A stretch of 64,000 nucleotides of DNA from Crossaster papposus. Taxonomy: Eukaryota; Echinodermata; Asteroidea; Velatida; Solasteridae. Location: NCBI GenBank assembly GCA_037893245.1, contig JBAIAA010000396.1, forward strand, positions 1,240,001-1,304,000, in the 5' to 3' direction. The notes below the pieces were generated by a model. The model was not told where the DNA came from, did not search any database, and was given only the letters and a program-made list of their open reading frames with translations. Position 1 is the stretch's first letter. Every line of letters begins with the position of its first letter. This document shows positions 1 to 12,281 of this stretch, one piece after another. The translations under genes were made by a program, and so were the position numbers.

Positions 1-21
1 ACACTCACCAGTCCAACATCA

Positions 22-264
22 GTGTGAAATTTGGCAATATTTTGGCTCGGATGTCAAGCTGGTGAGTGTATCTTCATTCTCGAACAACGTTGAGGCTCGC
101 AGCTCAGATATATGTCGAGAAAATTATCCTCATTCGCAGCCATGTTTTCTGATGTGTATTTATGTACACGTGTATTGCCACAAAGGCCTATGCCGCCAGT
201 ATCCTACGCAATATTTTGGCTCGGATGTCAAGCTGGTGAGTGTATCTTCATTCTCGAACAAAAT
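22..264 (-). repeat. inverted satellite monomer island
   Basis: This stretch reads as the reverse complement of the rest of the array. It contains GAAATTTGGCAATATTTTGG, GCTGGTGAGTG, CATTCTCGAACAACGTTGAG, CATTCGCAGCCATGTTTTC and GGCCTATGCCGCCAGTATCC in the order expected from the minus strand. It covers slightly more than one monomer: the phrase AATATTTTGGCTCGGATGTC occurs at both ends. The orientation flips back to plus at about 265-290 through a scrambled AT-rich junction. The first ~20 bases of the window look plus-oriented, so this is probably an internal inversion rather than an array end, but the left side is cut by the window. Confidence 0.85.
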
Positions 265-1810
265 ATTCTCTGAGCTAAAATATATCTGAGCTGCGAGCCT
301 CAACGTTGTTCGAGAATGAAGATACACTCACCAGCTCGACATCCGAGCAAACATATTGCCAAATTTCTCACTAAAAAACAAACAAATGAGAGAGTAGGAT
401 ACTGGCGGCATAGGCCTTTGTGGCAATACACGTGTACATAAATACACATCAGAAAACATGGCTGCGAATGAGGATAATTTTCTCGACATATATCTCAGCT
501 GCTAACCTCAACGTTGTTCGAGAATAAAGAGACATTCACCACCTCCACATCTGATCTAACATATCGCCAAATGTATCACTGTGAAAAACCCAAGCTGAGA
601 GACTTATGCGTCAGGATACTGGCGGCATAGGCCTATGTGGCAATACACGTGTACATACATACACATCAGAAAACATGGCTGCGAATGAGGATAATGTTCT
701 CGACATATATCTGAGCTGCGAACCTCAACGTTGTTCGAGAATGAAGAGACACTCACCAGCTCGACATCCGAGCCACAATATTGCCAAATTTCTCACTAAA
801 AAACAAACAAATGAGAGACTCATGCGTCAGGATACTGGCGGCATAGGCCTTTGTGGCAATACACGTGTACATAAATACACATCAGAAAACATGGCTGCGA
901 ATGAGGATAATTTTCTCGACATATATCTGAGCTGCGAACCTCAACGTTGTTCGAGAATGAAGAGACACTCACCAGCTCGACATCCGAGCCACAATATTGC
1001 CAAATTTCTCACTAAAAAACAAACAAATGAGAGACTCATGCGTCAGGATACTGGCGGCATAGGCCTTTGTGGCAATACACGTGTACATACAAACACATCA
1101 GAAAACATGGCTGCGAATGAGGATATTTTTCTCGACATATATCTGAGCTGCGAACCTCAACGTTGTTGGAGAATGAAGAGACATTCACCACCTCCACATC
1201 TGAGCTAACATATCGCCAAAATTCTCACCGGAAGAGACCAAAACTTTGAGACTCATGCGTCAGGACACTGGCGGCATAGGCCTATGTGCCAATACACGTG
1301 TACATACAAACACATCAGAAAACATGGCTGCGAATGAGGATAATGTTCTCGACATATATCTGAGCTGCGAACCTCAACGTTGTTCGAGAATGAAGAGACA
1401 CTCACCAGCTCGACATCCGAGCCAAAATATTGCCAAATTTCTCACTGGAACAAACCTAAACTGAGAGACTCATGCGTCAGGATACTGGCGGCATATGCCT
1501 ATGTGGCAATAGAAGTGTACATACAAACACATCAGAAAACATGGCGGCGAATGAGGATATTTTTCTCGACATATATCTGAGCTGCGAGCCTCAACGTTGT
1601 TCGAGAATGAAGATACACTTACCAGCTCGACATCCGAGCCAAAATATTGCCAAATTTCTCACTGGAACAAACCTAAACTGAGAGACTCATGCGTCATGAT
1701 ACTGGCGGCATAAGCCTATGTGGCAATACACGTGTATATACATACAGATCAGAAAACATGGCGGCGAATGAGGATAATGTTCTCGACATATATCTGAGCT
1801 GCAAACCTCA

Positions 1811-1946
1811 CTCAAAATATTCTCGTTTAGTTAAATTTAATTGTTTTGTTACATCTGATTTGATATAATTTTTGTTTGCGCCATGAGCGTCATTTATGGC
1901 GGATAAGGGCGCGGTATAAATTTCCGTTATTATTATTATTATTATT
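1811..1946 (+). mobile_element. captured SINE/LINE 3' tail with (ATT)n, copy 1
   Basis: A 136-bp sequence unrelated to the satellite interrupts a monomer between CCTCA and GTTCGAG, replacing about 5 bp. It starts CTCAAAATATTCTCG, contains GCGCCATGAGCG, a complementary-looking GGCGGATAAGGGCGCGG and TATAAATTTCC, and ends in an (ATT)n run. A GC-rich stem followed by TATAAAT and a trinucleotide tail is the usual form of the 3' end of CR1/L2-like LINEs and the SINEs they mobilise. No tRNA-like head is present, so it is 5' truncated. The family assignment comes from general form only. Confidence 0.6.
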
Positions 1947-3677
1947 GTTCGAGAATGAAGAGACACTCACCAGCTCGACATCCGAGCCAAAATATTGCTA
2001 AATTGTGCACTGGAACAAACCGAAACTGAGAGACTCATGCGTCAGGACACTGGCGGCATATGCCTATGTGGCAATACAAGTGTAAATACAAACACATCAG
2101 AAAACATGGCGGCGAATGAGGATATTTTTCTCGACATATATCTGAGCTGCGAGCCTCAATGTTGTTCGAGAATGAAGATACACTCACCAGCTCGACATCC
2201 GAGCAAAAATATTGCCAAATTTCTCACTAAAAAACAAACAAATGAGAGACTCATGCGTCAGGATACTGGCGGCATAGGCCTTTGTGGCAATACACGTGTA
2301 CATAAATACACATCAGAAAACATGGCTGCGAATGAGGATAATTTTCTCGACATATATCTCAGCTGCTAACCTCAACGTTGTTCGAGAATAAAGAGACATT
2401 CACCACCTCCACATCTGATCTAACATATCGCCAAATTTCTCACTGGGAAAAACCCAAGCTGAGAGACTTATGCGTCAGGATACTGGCGGCATAGGCCTAT
2501 GTGGCAATACACGTGTACATACATACACATCAGAAAACATGGCTGCGAATGAGGATAATGTTCTTGACATATATCTGAGCTGCGAACCTCAACGTTGTTC
2601 GAGAATGAAGAGACACTCACCAGCTCAACATCTGAGCCAAAATATTGCCAAATTTCTCACTGGAACAAACCTAAACTGAGAGACTCATGCGTCAGGACAC
2701 TGGCGGCATAAGCCTATGTGGCAATACACGTGTACATACAAACACATCAGAAAACATGTCTGCGAATGAGGATATTTTTCTCGACATATATCTGAGCTGC
2801 GAACCTCAACGTTGTTGGAGAATGAAGAGACATTCACCACCTCCACATCTGAGCTAACATATCGCCAAAATTCTCACCGGAAGAGACCAAAACCTTGAGA
2901 CTCATGGGTCAGTACACTGGCGGCATATGCCTATGTGGCGATACACATGTACATACATACACATCAGAAAACATGGCTGCGAATGTGGATAATTTTCTCG
3001 ACATATATCTGAGCTGCGAGCCTCAACGTTGTTCGAGAATGAAGAGACACTCACCAGCTCAACATCTGAGCCAAAATATTGCCAAATTTCTCACTGGAAC
3101 AAACCTAAAGTGAGAGACTCACGCGTCAGGATACTGGCGGCATAGGCCTATGTGGCAATACACGTGTACATACATACACATCAGAAAACATGGCGGCGAA
3201 TGAGGATAATGTTCTCGACATATATCTGAGCTGCGAACCTCAACGTTGTTCGAGAATGAAGAGACACTCACCAGCTCGACATCCGAGCCAAAATATTGCC
3301 AAATTTCGCACTGGAACAAACCAAAACTGAGAGACTCATGCGTCAGGATACTGGCGGCATATGCCTATGTGGCAATACAAGTGTACATACAAACACATCA
3401 GAAAACATGGCGGCGAATGAGGATATTTTTCTCGACATATATCTGAGCTGCGAGCCTCAACGTTGTTCGAGAATGAAGATACACTTACCAGCTCGACATC
3501 CGAGCCAAAATATTGCCAAATTTCTCACTGGAAAAAAACCCAAATTGAGAGACTCATGCGTCATGATACTGGCGGCATAGGCCTATGTGGCAATACACGT
3601 GTATATACATACAGATCAGAAAACATGGTGGCGAATGAAGATAATGTTCTCGACATATATCTGAGCTGCAAACCTCA

Positions 3678-3813
3678 CTCAAAATATTCTCGTTTAGTTA
3701 AATTTAATTGTTTTGTTACATCTGATTTGATATAATTTTTGTTTGCGCCATGAGCGTCATTTATGGCGGATAAGGGCGCGGTATAAATTTCCGTTATTAT
3801 TATTATTATTATT
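3678..3813 (+). mobile_element. captured SINE/LINE 3' tail with (ATT)n, copy 2
   Basis: Essentially identical to the copy at 1811-1946, 1,867 bp downstream, with the same junctions (CCTCA on the left, GTTCGAG on the right) and the same 136-bp length. Identical junctions mean this is not an independent insertion; the tail was copied together with its host monomer by satellite amplification. Confidence 0.7.
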
Positions 3814-5977
3814 GTTCGAGAATGAAGAGACACTCACCAGCTCGACATCCGAGCCAAAATATTGCCAAATTGTGCACTGGAACAAACCGAAACTGAGAGA
3901 CTCATGCGTCAGGACACTGGCGGCATATGCCTATGTGGCAATACAAGTGTACATACAAGCACATCAGAAAACATGGCGGCGAATGAGGATATTTTTCTCG
4001 ACATATATCTGAGCTGCGAGCCTCAATGTTGTTCGAGAATGAAGATACACTCACCAGCTCGACATCCGAGCAAACATATTGCCAAATTTCTCACTAAAAA
4101 ACAAACAAATGAGAGACTCATGCGTCAGGATACTGGCGGCATAGGCCTTTGTGGCAATACACGTGTACATAAATACACATCAGAAAACATGGCTGCGAAT
4201 GAGGATAATTTTCTCGACATATATCTCAGCTGCTAACCTCAACGTTGTTCGAGAATAAAGAGACATTCACCACCTCCACATCTGATCTAACATATCGCCA
4301 AATGTATCACTGGGAAAAACCCAAGCTGAGAGACTTATGCGTCAGGATACTGGCGGCATAGGCCTATGTGGCAATACACGTGTACATACATACACATCAG
4401 AAAACATGGCTGCGAATGAGGATAATGTTCTCGACATATATCTGAGCTGCGAACCTCAACGTTGTTCGAGAATGAAGAGACACTCACCAGCTCGACATCT
4501 GAGCCAAAATATTGCCAAATTTCTCACTGGAACAAACCTAAACTGAGAGACTCATGCGTCAGGACACTGGCGGCATAAGCCTATGTGGCAATACACGTGT
4601 ACATACAAACACATCAGAAAACATGGCTGCGAATGAGGATATTTTTCTCGACATATATCTGAGCTGCGAACCTCAACGTTGTTGGAGAATGAAGAGACAT
4701 TCACCACCTCCACATCTGAGCTAACATATCGCCAAAATTCTCACCGGAAGAGACCAAAACTTTGAGACTCATGCGTCAGGACACTGGCGGCATAGGCCTA
4801 TGTGCCAATACACGTGTACATACAAACACATCAGAAAACATGGCTGCGAATGAGGATAATGTTCTCGACATATATCTGAGCTGCGAACCTCAACGTTGTT
4901 CGAGAATGAAGAGACACTCACCAGCTCGACATCCGAGCCACAATATTGCCAAATTTCTCACTAAAAAACAAACAAATGAGAGACTCATGCGTCAGGATAC
5001 TGGCGGCATAGGCCTTTGTGGCAATACACGTGTACATAAATACACATCAGAAAAACATGGCTGCGAATGAGGATAATTTTCTCGACATATATCTCAGCTG
5101 CTAACCTCAACGTTGTTCGAGAATAAAGAGACATTCACCACCTCCACATCTGATCTAACATATTGCCAAATTTCTCACTGGGAAAAACCCAAGCTGAGAG
5201 ACTTATGCGTCAGGATACTGGCGGCATAGGCCTATGTGGCAATACACGTGTACATACATACACATCAGAAAACATGGCTGCGAATGAGGATAATGTTCTC
5301 GACATATATCTGAGCTGCGAACCTCAACGTTGTTCGAGAATGAAGAGACACTCACCAGCTCGACATCTGAGCCAAAATATTGCCAAATTTCTCACTGGAA
5401 CAAACCTAAACTGAGAGACTCATGCGTCAGGACACTGGCGGCATAAGCCTATGTGGCAAAACACGTGTACATACAAACACATCAGAAAACATGGCTGCGA
5501 ATGAGGATATTTTTCTCGACATATATCTGAGCTGCGAACCTCAACGTTGTTCGAGAATGAAGAGACACTCACCAGCTCGACATCCGAGCCAAAATATTGC
5601 CAAATTTCTCACTGGAACAAACCTAAACTGAGAGACTCATGCGTCAGGATACTGGCGGCATATGCCTATGTGGCAATAGAAGTGTACATACAAACACATC
5701 AGAAAACATGGCGGCGAATGAGGATATTTTTCTCAACATATATCTGAGCTGCGAGCCTCAACGTTGTTCGAGAATGAAGATACACTTACCAGCTCGACAT
5801 CCGAGCCAAAATATTGCCAAATTTCTCACTGGAACAAACCTAAACTGAGAGACTCATGCGTCATGATACTGGCGGCATAAGCCTATGTGGCAATACACGT
5901 GTATATACATACAGATCAGAAAACATGGCGGCGAATGAGGATAATGTTCTCGACATATATCTGAGCTGCAAACCTCA

Positions 5978-6113
5978 CTCAAAATATTCTCGTTTAGTTA
6001 AATTTAATTGTTTTGTTACATCTGATTTGATATAATTTTTGTTTGCGCCATGAGCGTAATTTATGGCGGATAAGGGCGCGGTATAAATTTCCGTTATTAT
6101 TATTATTATTATT
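5978..6113 (+). mobile_element. captured SINE/LINE 3' tail with (ATT)n, copy 3
   Basis: Third copy, 2,300 bp after the second, with the same junctions and length. One substitution is visible (GAGCGTAATT instead of GAGCGTCATT). The 1,867 and 2,300 bp spacings differ by 433 bp, about two monomers, so the higher-order unit carrying the tail has gained or lost a dimer. Confidence 0.7.
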
Positions 6114-9096
6114 GTTCGAGAATGAAGAGACACTCACCAGCTCGACATCCGAGCCAAAATATTGCCAAATTGTGCACTGGAACAAACCGAAACTGAGAGA
6201 CTCATGCGTCAGGACACTGGCGGCATATGCCTATGTGGCAATACAAGTGTAAATACAAACACATCAGAAAACATGGCGGCGAATGAGGATATTTTTCTCG
6301 ACATATATCTGAGCTGCGAGCCTCAATGTTGTTCGAGAATGAAGATACACTCACCAGCTCGACATCCGAGCAAAAATATTGCCAAATTTCTCACTAAAAA
6401 ACAAACAAATGAGAGACTCATGCGTCAGGATACTGGCGGCATAGGCCTTTGTGGCAATACACGTGTACATAAATACACATCAGAAAACATGGCTGCGAAT
6501 GAGGATAATTTTCTCGACATATATCTCAGCTGCTAACCTCAACGTTGTTCGAGAATAAAGAGACATTCACCACCTCCACATCTGATCTAACATATCGCCA
6601 AATTTCTCACTGGGAAAAACCCAAGCTGAGAGACTTATGCGTCAGGATACTGGCGGCATAGGCCTATGTGGCAATACACGTGTACATACATACACATCAG
6701 AAAACATGGCTGCGAATGAGGATAATGTTCTTGACATATATCTGAGCTGCAAACCTCAACGTTGTTCGAGAATGAAGAGACACTCACCAGCTCAACATCT
6801 GAGCCAAAATATTGCCAAATTTCTCACTGGAACAAACCTAAACTGAGAGACTCATGCGTCAGGACACTGGCGGCATAAGCCTATGTGGCAATACACGTGT
6901 ACATACAAACACATCAGAAAACATGGCTGCGAATGAGGATATTTTTCTCGACATATATCTGAGCTGCGAACCTCAACGTTGTTGGAGAATGAAGAGACAT
7001 TCACCACCTCCACATCTGAGCTAACATATCGCCAAAATTCTCACCGGAAGAGACCAAAACTTTGAGACTCATGGGTCAGTACCCTGGCGGCATATGCCTA
7101 TGTGGCGATACACATGTACATACATACACATCAGAAAACATGGCTGCGAATGTGGATAATTTTCTCGACATATATCTGAGCTGCGAGCCTCAACGTTGTT
7201 CGAGAATGAAGAGACACTCACCAGCTCAACATCTGAGCCAAAATATTGCCAAATTTCTCACTGGAACAAACCTAAACTGAGAGACTCATGCGTCAGGACA
7301 CTGGCGGCATAAGCCTATGTGGCAATACACGTGTACATACAAACACATCAGAAAACATGGCTGCGAATGAGGATATTTTTCTCGACATATATCTGAGCTG
7401 CGAACCTCAACGTTGTTGGAGAATGAAGAGACATTCACCACCTCCACATCTGAGCTAACATATCGCCAAAATTCTCACCGGAAGAGACCAAAACTTTGAG
7501 ACTCATGGGTCAGTACCCTGGCGGCATATGCCTATGTGGCGATACACATGTACATACATACACATCAGAAAACATGGCTGCGAATGTGGATAATTTTCTC
7601 GACATATATCTGAGCTGCGAGCCTCAACGTTGTTCAAGAATGAAAAGACACTCACCAGCTCAACATCTGAGCCAAAATATTGCCAAATTTCTCACTGGAA
7701 CAAACCTAAAGTGAGAGACTCACGCGTCAGGACACTGGCGGCATATGCCTATGTGGCAATACACGTGTACATACATACACATCAGAAAACATGGCTGCGA
7801 ATGAGGATAATTTTGTCTACTTATATTTGAGCTGCGAGCCTCAACGTTGTTCGAGAATGAAGAGACACTCACCAGCTCGACATCTGAGCCAAAATATTGC
7901 CAAATTTCTCACTGGAACAAACCTAAACTGAGAGACTCATGCGTCAGGACACTGGCGGCATATGCCTATGTGGCAATACACGTGTACATACAAACACATC
8001 AGAAAACATGGCTGCGAATGAGGATAATGTTCTCGACATATATCTGAGCTGCGAACCTCAACGTTGTTCGAGAATGAAGAGACACTCACCAGCTCGACAT
8101 CCGAGCCAAAATATTGCCAAATTTCGCACTGGAACAAACCTAAACTGAGAGACTCATGCGTCAGGACACTGGCGGCATATGCCTATGTGGCAATACACGT
8201 GTACATACAAACACATCAGAAAACATGGCTGCGAATGAGGATATTTTTCTCAACATATATTTGAGATGCTAACCTCAACGTTGTTGGAGAATGAAGAGAC
8301 ATTCACCACCTCCACATCTGAGCTAACATATCGCCAAAATTCTCACCGGAAGAGACCAAAACTTTGAGACTCATGCGTCAGGACAATGGCGGCATAGGCC
8401 TATGCGGCAATACAAGTGTACATTGATACACATAAGAAAACATTGCTGCGAATGAGGATAATTTTCTCGACTTACATCTGAGCTGCGAACCTGAACGTTG
8501 TTGGAGAATGAAGAGACACTCACCAGCTCGACATCTGAGCCAAAATATTGCCAAATTTCTCACTCGAAAGAAACCCAAACTGTGAGACTCACGCGACAGG
8601 TCGCTGGCGGCGGCATAGGCCTATGCGACAATACACGTGTACATACATACACATAAGAAAACATGGCTGCGAATGCGGATAATTTTTTGAACTTATATCT
8701 GAGATGCGAACCTCAACGTTGTTCGAGAATGAAGGGACACTCACCAGCTCGACATCTGTGCCAAAATATTGCAACATTTCTCACTGGAAAGAACCCAAAC
8801 TGTGAGACTCATGCGTCAGGACCCTGCGGCATAGGCATATGCAGTAATACATGTGTACATACATACACATAAGAAAACATGGCTGCGAATAAAGATAATT
8901 TTATGGACTTGTATCTGAGCTGCGAACCTCAACGTTGTTCGAGAATGAAGAGACACTCACCAGCTCGACATCTGAGCCACAATATTGCAAAATGTCTCAC
9001 TGAAAAAGCAAACAAACCGAAAGACTCATGCGTCAGGACACTGGCGGCATATGCCTATGTGGCAATACACGTGTACATGCATACACATAAGAAAAC

Positions 9097-11570
9097 ATGG
9101 CTGCGAATGAGGATAATTTTCTCGACATATATCTGAGCTGCGAACCTCAACGTTGTTGGAGAATGAAGAGACATTCACCACTTCCACATCTGAGCTCACA
9201 TGTCGCCAGAATTCTCACCGGAAGAGACCAAAACCTTGAGACTCATGCGTCAGGACACTGGCGGGATAGGCCTAAGCGACAATACACGTGTACATACATA
9301 CACATAAGAAAACATGGCTGCGAATGAGGATAATTTTATGAACTTATATCTGAGCTGCGAACCTCAACGTTGTTCGAGAATGAAGAGACACTCACCAGCT
9401 CGACATCTGAGCCAAAATATTGCAAAATTTCTCAATGGAAAGAACCCAAACTGTGAGACTCATGGGTCAGGACCCGGACGGCATAGGCATATGGGGTAAT
9501 ACACGTGTACATAAATACACATAATAAAACTTGGCTGCGAATGAGGATAATTTTCTCGACATATATCAGAGCTGCGAACCTCAACGTAGTTCGAGAATGA
9601 AGAGACACTCGCCAGCTCAACATCTGAGCCAAAATATTGCCAAATTTCTCACTGGAAAAAACCCAAACTCTGAGACCCATGAGTCAGGACACTGGCGGCA
9701 TAGGCCTATGCGGTAATACGCGTGTACATACATACACATAAGAAAACATGGATGCGAATGAGGATAATATTCTCGACTTATATTTGAGCTGCAAACCTCA
9801 ACGTTGTTCGAGAATGAAACGACACTCACCAGCTCGACATCTGAGCTAACATATCGCCACAATTCTCACAGGAAGAGACCAAAACTGTGAGACTCATGCT
9901 TCAGGACACTGGCGGCATAGGCCTATGAGGCAATACACGTGTACATACATACACATAAGAAAACATGGCTGCGAATGAGGATAATTTTCTCGACATATAT
10001 CTGAGCTGCGAGCCTCAACGTTGTTCGAGAATGAAGAGACACTCACCAGCTCGACATCTGAGCCAAAATATTGCAAAATTTCTCACTGGAAAGAACCCAA
10101 ACTGTGAGACTCATGCGCCAGGACCCTGCGGCATAGGCATATGCAGTAATACATGTGTACATACATACACATAAGAAAACATGGCTGCGAATGAAGATAA
10201 TTTTATGGACTTATATCTGAGCTGCGAACCTCAACGTTGTTCGAGAATGAAGAGACACTCACCAGCTCGACATCTGAGCCACAATATTGCAAAATGTCTC
10301 ACTGAAAAAGCAAATAAACCGAAAGACTCATGCGTCAGGACACTGGCGGCATATGCCTATGTGGCAATACACGTGTAAATACATACACATCAGGAAAATA
10401 TTGCTGCGAATGAGAATAATTTTCTCGACTTAAATCTGAGCTGCGAACCTCAAAGTTGTTGGAGAATGATGAGACACTGACCAGCTCCACATCTGAGCTA
10501 ACATATCGCCACAATTCTCACCGGAAGAGACCCAAACTTTGAGACTCATGCTTCAGGTCACTGGCGGCATAGGCCTATGCAGCAATACACGTGTACATGC
10601 ATACACATAAGAAAACATGGCTGCGAATGAGGATAATGTTCTCGACATATATCTGAGCTGCGAACCTCAACGTTGTTGGAGAATGAAGAGACATTCACCA
10701 CCTCCACATCTGAGCTCACATGTCGCCAGAATTCTCACCGGAAGAGACCAAAACCTTGAGACTCATGCGTCAGGACACTGGCGGGATAGGCCTAAGCGAC
10801 AATACACGTGTACATACATACACATAAGAAAACATGGCTGCGAATGAGGATAATTTTATGAACTTATATCTGAGCTGCGAACCTCAACGTTGTTCGAGAA
10901 TGAAGAGACACTCACCAGCTCGACATCTGAGCCAAAATATTGCAAAATTTCTCACTGGAAAGAACCCAAACTGTGAGACTCATGGGTCAGGACCCGGACG
11001 GCATAGGCATATGGGGTAATACACGTGTACATAAATACACATAATAAAACTTGGCTGCGAATGAGGATAATTTTCTCGACATATATCAGAGCTGCGAACC
11101 TCAACGTAGTTCGAGAATGAAGAGACACTCGCCAGCTCAACATCTGAGCCAAAATATTGCCAAATTTCTCACTGGAAGAAACCCAAACTCTGAGACCCAT
11201 GAGTCAGGACACTGGCGGCATAGGCCTATGCGGTAATACGCGTGTACATACATACACATAAGAAAACATGGATGCGAATGAGGATAATATTCTCGACTTA
11301 TATTTGAGCTGCGAACCTCAACGTTGTTCGAGAATGAAACGACACTCACCAGCTCGACATCTGAGCTAACATATCGCCACAATTCTCACAGGAAGAGACC
11401 AAAACTGTGAGACTCATGCTTCAGGACACTGGCGGCATAGGCCTATGAGGCAATACACGTGTACATACATACACATAAGAAAACATGGCTGCGAATGAGG
11501 ATAATTTTCTCGACATATATCTGAGCTGCGAGCCTCAACGTTGTTCGAGAATGAAGAGACACTTACCAGC
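9097..11570 (+). repeat. 1,520-bp (7-monomer) duplication
   Basis: The block 9097-10050 is repeated at 10617-11570 with an offset of 1,520 bp, close to 7 x 217. Diagnostic monomers shared at this offset include one with AACTTGGCTGCG (9531 and 11051) and one with CATGGATGCGAATG followed by AATATTCTCGAC (about 9748 and 11268). The copies diverge near 10,045/11,565, where CACTCACCAGC in the first becomes CACTTACCAGC in the second. Confidence 0.8.
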
Positions 11571-12281
11571 TCGACATCCGAGCCAAAATATTGCCAAATT
11601 TCTCACTGGAAAAAACCCAAGCTGAGAGACTTATGCGTCAGGATACTGGCGGCATAGGCCTATGTGGCAATACACGTGTACATACATACACATCAGAAAA
11701 CATGGCTGCGAATGAGGATAATGTTCTCGACATATATCTGAGCTGCGAACCTCAACGTTGTTCGAGAATGAAGAGACACTCACCAGCTCAACATCTGAGC
11801 CAAAATATTGCCAAATTTCTCACTGGAACAAACCTAAACTGAGAGACTCATGCGTCAGGACACTGGCGGCATAAGCCTATGTGGCAATACACGTGTACAT
11901 ACAAACACATCAGAAAACATGGCTGCGAATAAGGATATTTTTCTCGACATATATCTGAGCTGCGAACCTCAACGTTGTTGGAGAATGAAGAGACATTCAC
12001 CACCTCCACATCTGAGCTAACATATCGCCAAAATTCTCACCGGAAGAGACCAAAACTTTGAGACTCATGCGTCAGTACACTGGCGGCATATGCCTATGTG
12101 GCGATACACATGTACATACATACACATCAGAAAACATGGCTGCGAATGAGGATAATTTTCTCGACATATATCTGAGCTGCGAGCCTCAACGTTGTTCGAG
12201 AATGAAGATACACTCACCAGCTCAACATCTGAGCCAAAATATTGCCAAATTTCTCACTGGAACAAACCTAAAGTGAGAGAC

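Larger units (their letters stand above)
1811..5977 (+). repeat. higher-order repeat units of 1,867 and 2,300 bp marked by the SINE tail
   Basis: Two successive units run 1811-3677 and 3678-5977; a third begins at 5978. Unusual monomers inside them recur at the same offsets: the frame-shifted CTCAGCTGCTAACC monomer before 2395, 4262 and 6562, and TATGCGTCAGG starting at 2470, 4337 and 6637. Positions around 1380 and 5547 match at the summed offset of 4,167 bp. The longer unit contains about two additional monomers. This is true higher-order structure: units resemble each other more closely than the neighbouring monomers within a unit do. Confidence 0.85.

Noticed and set aside
606-1208. A 200-residue cysteine-containing repeat protein and the many 60-110-residue frames across the array
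   Set aside because: They exist in several frames and on both strands of the same 217-bp monomer, end with each frame change, and differ by ordinary point variation. They have no start context, splice sites or conserved domain.
1380-1400. CENP-B-box-like motif at GTTCGAGAATGAAGAG
   Set aside because: Only the TTCG start matches; the essential CGGG end is absent.
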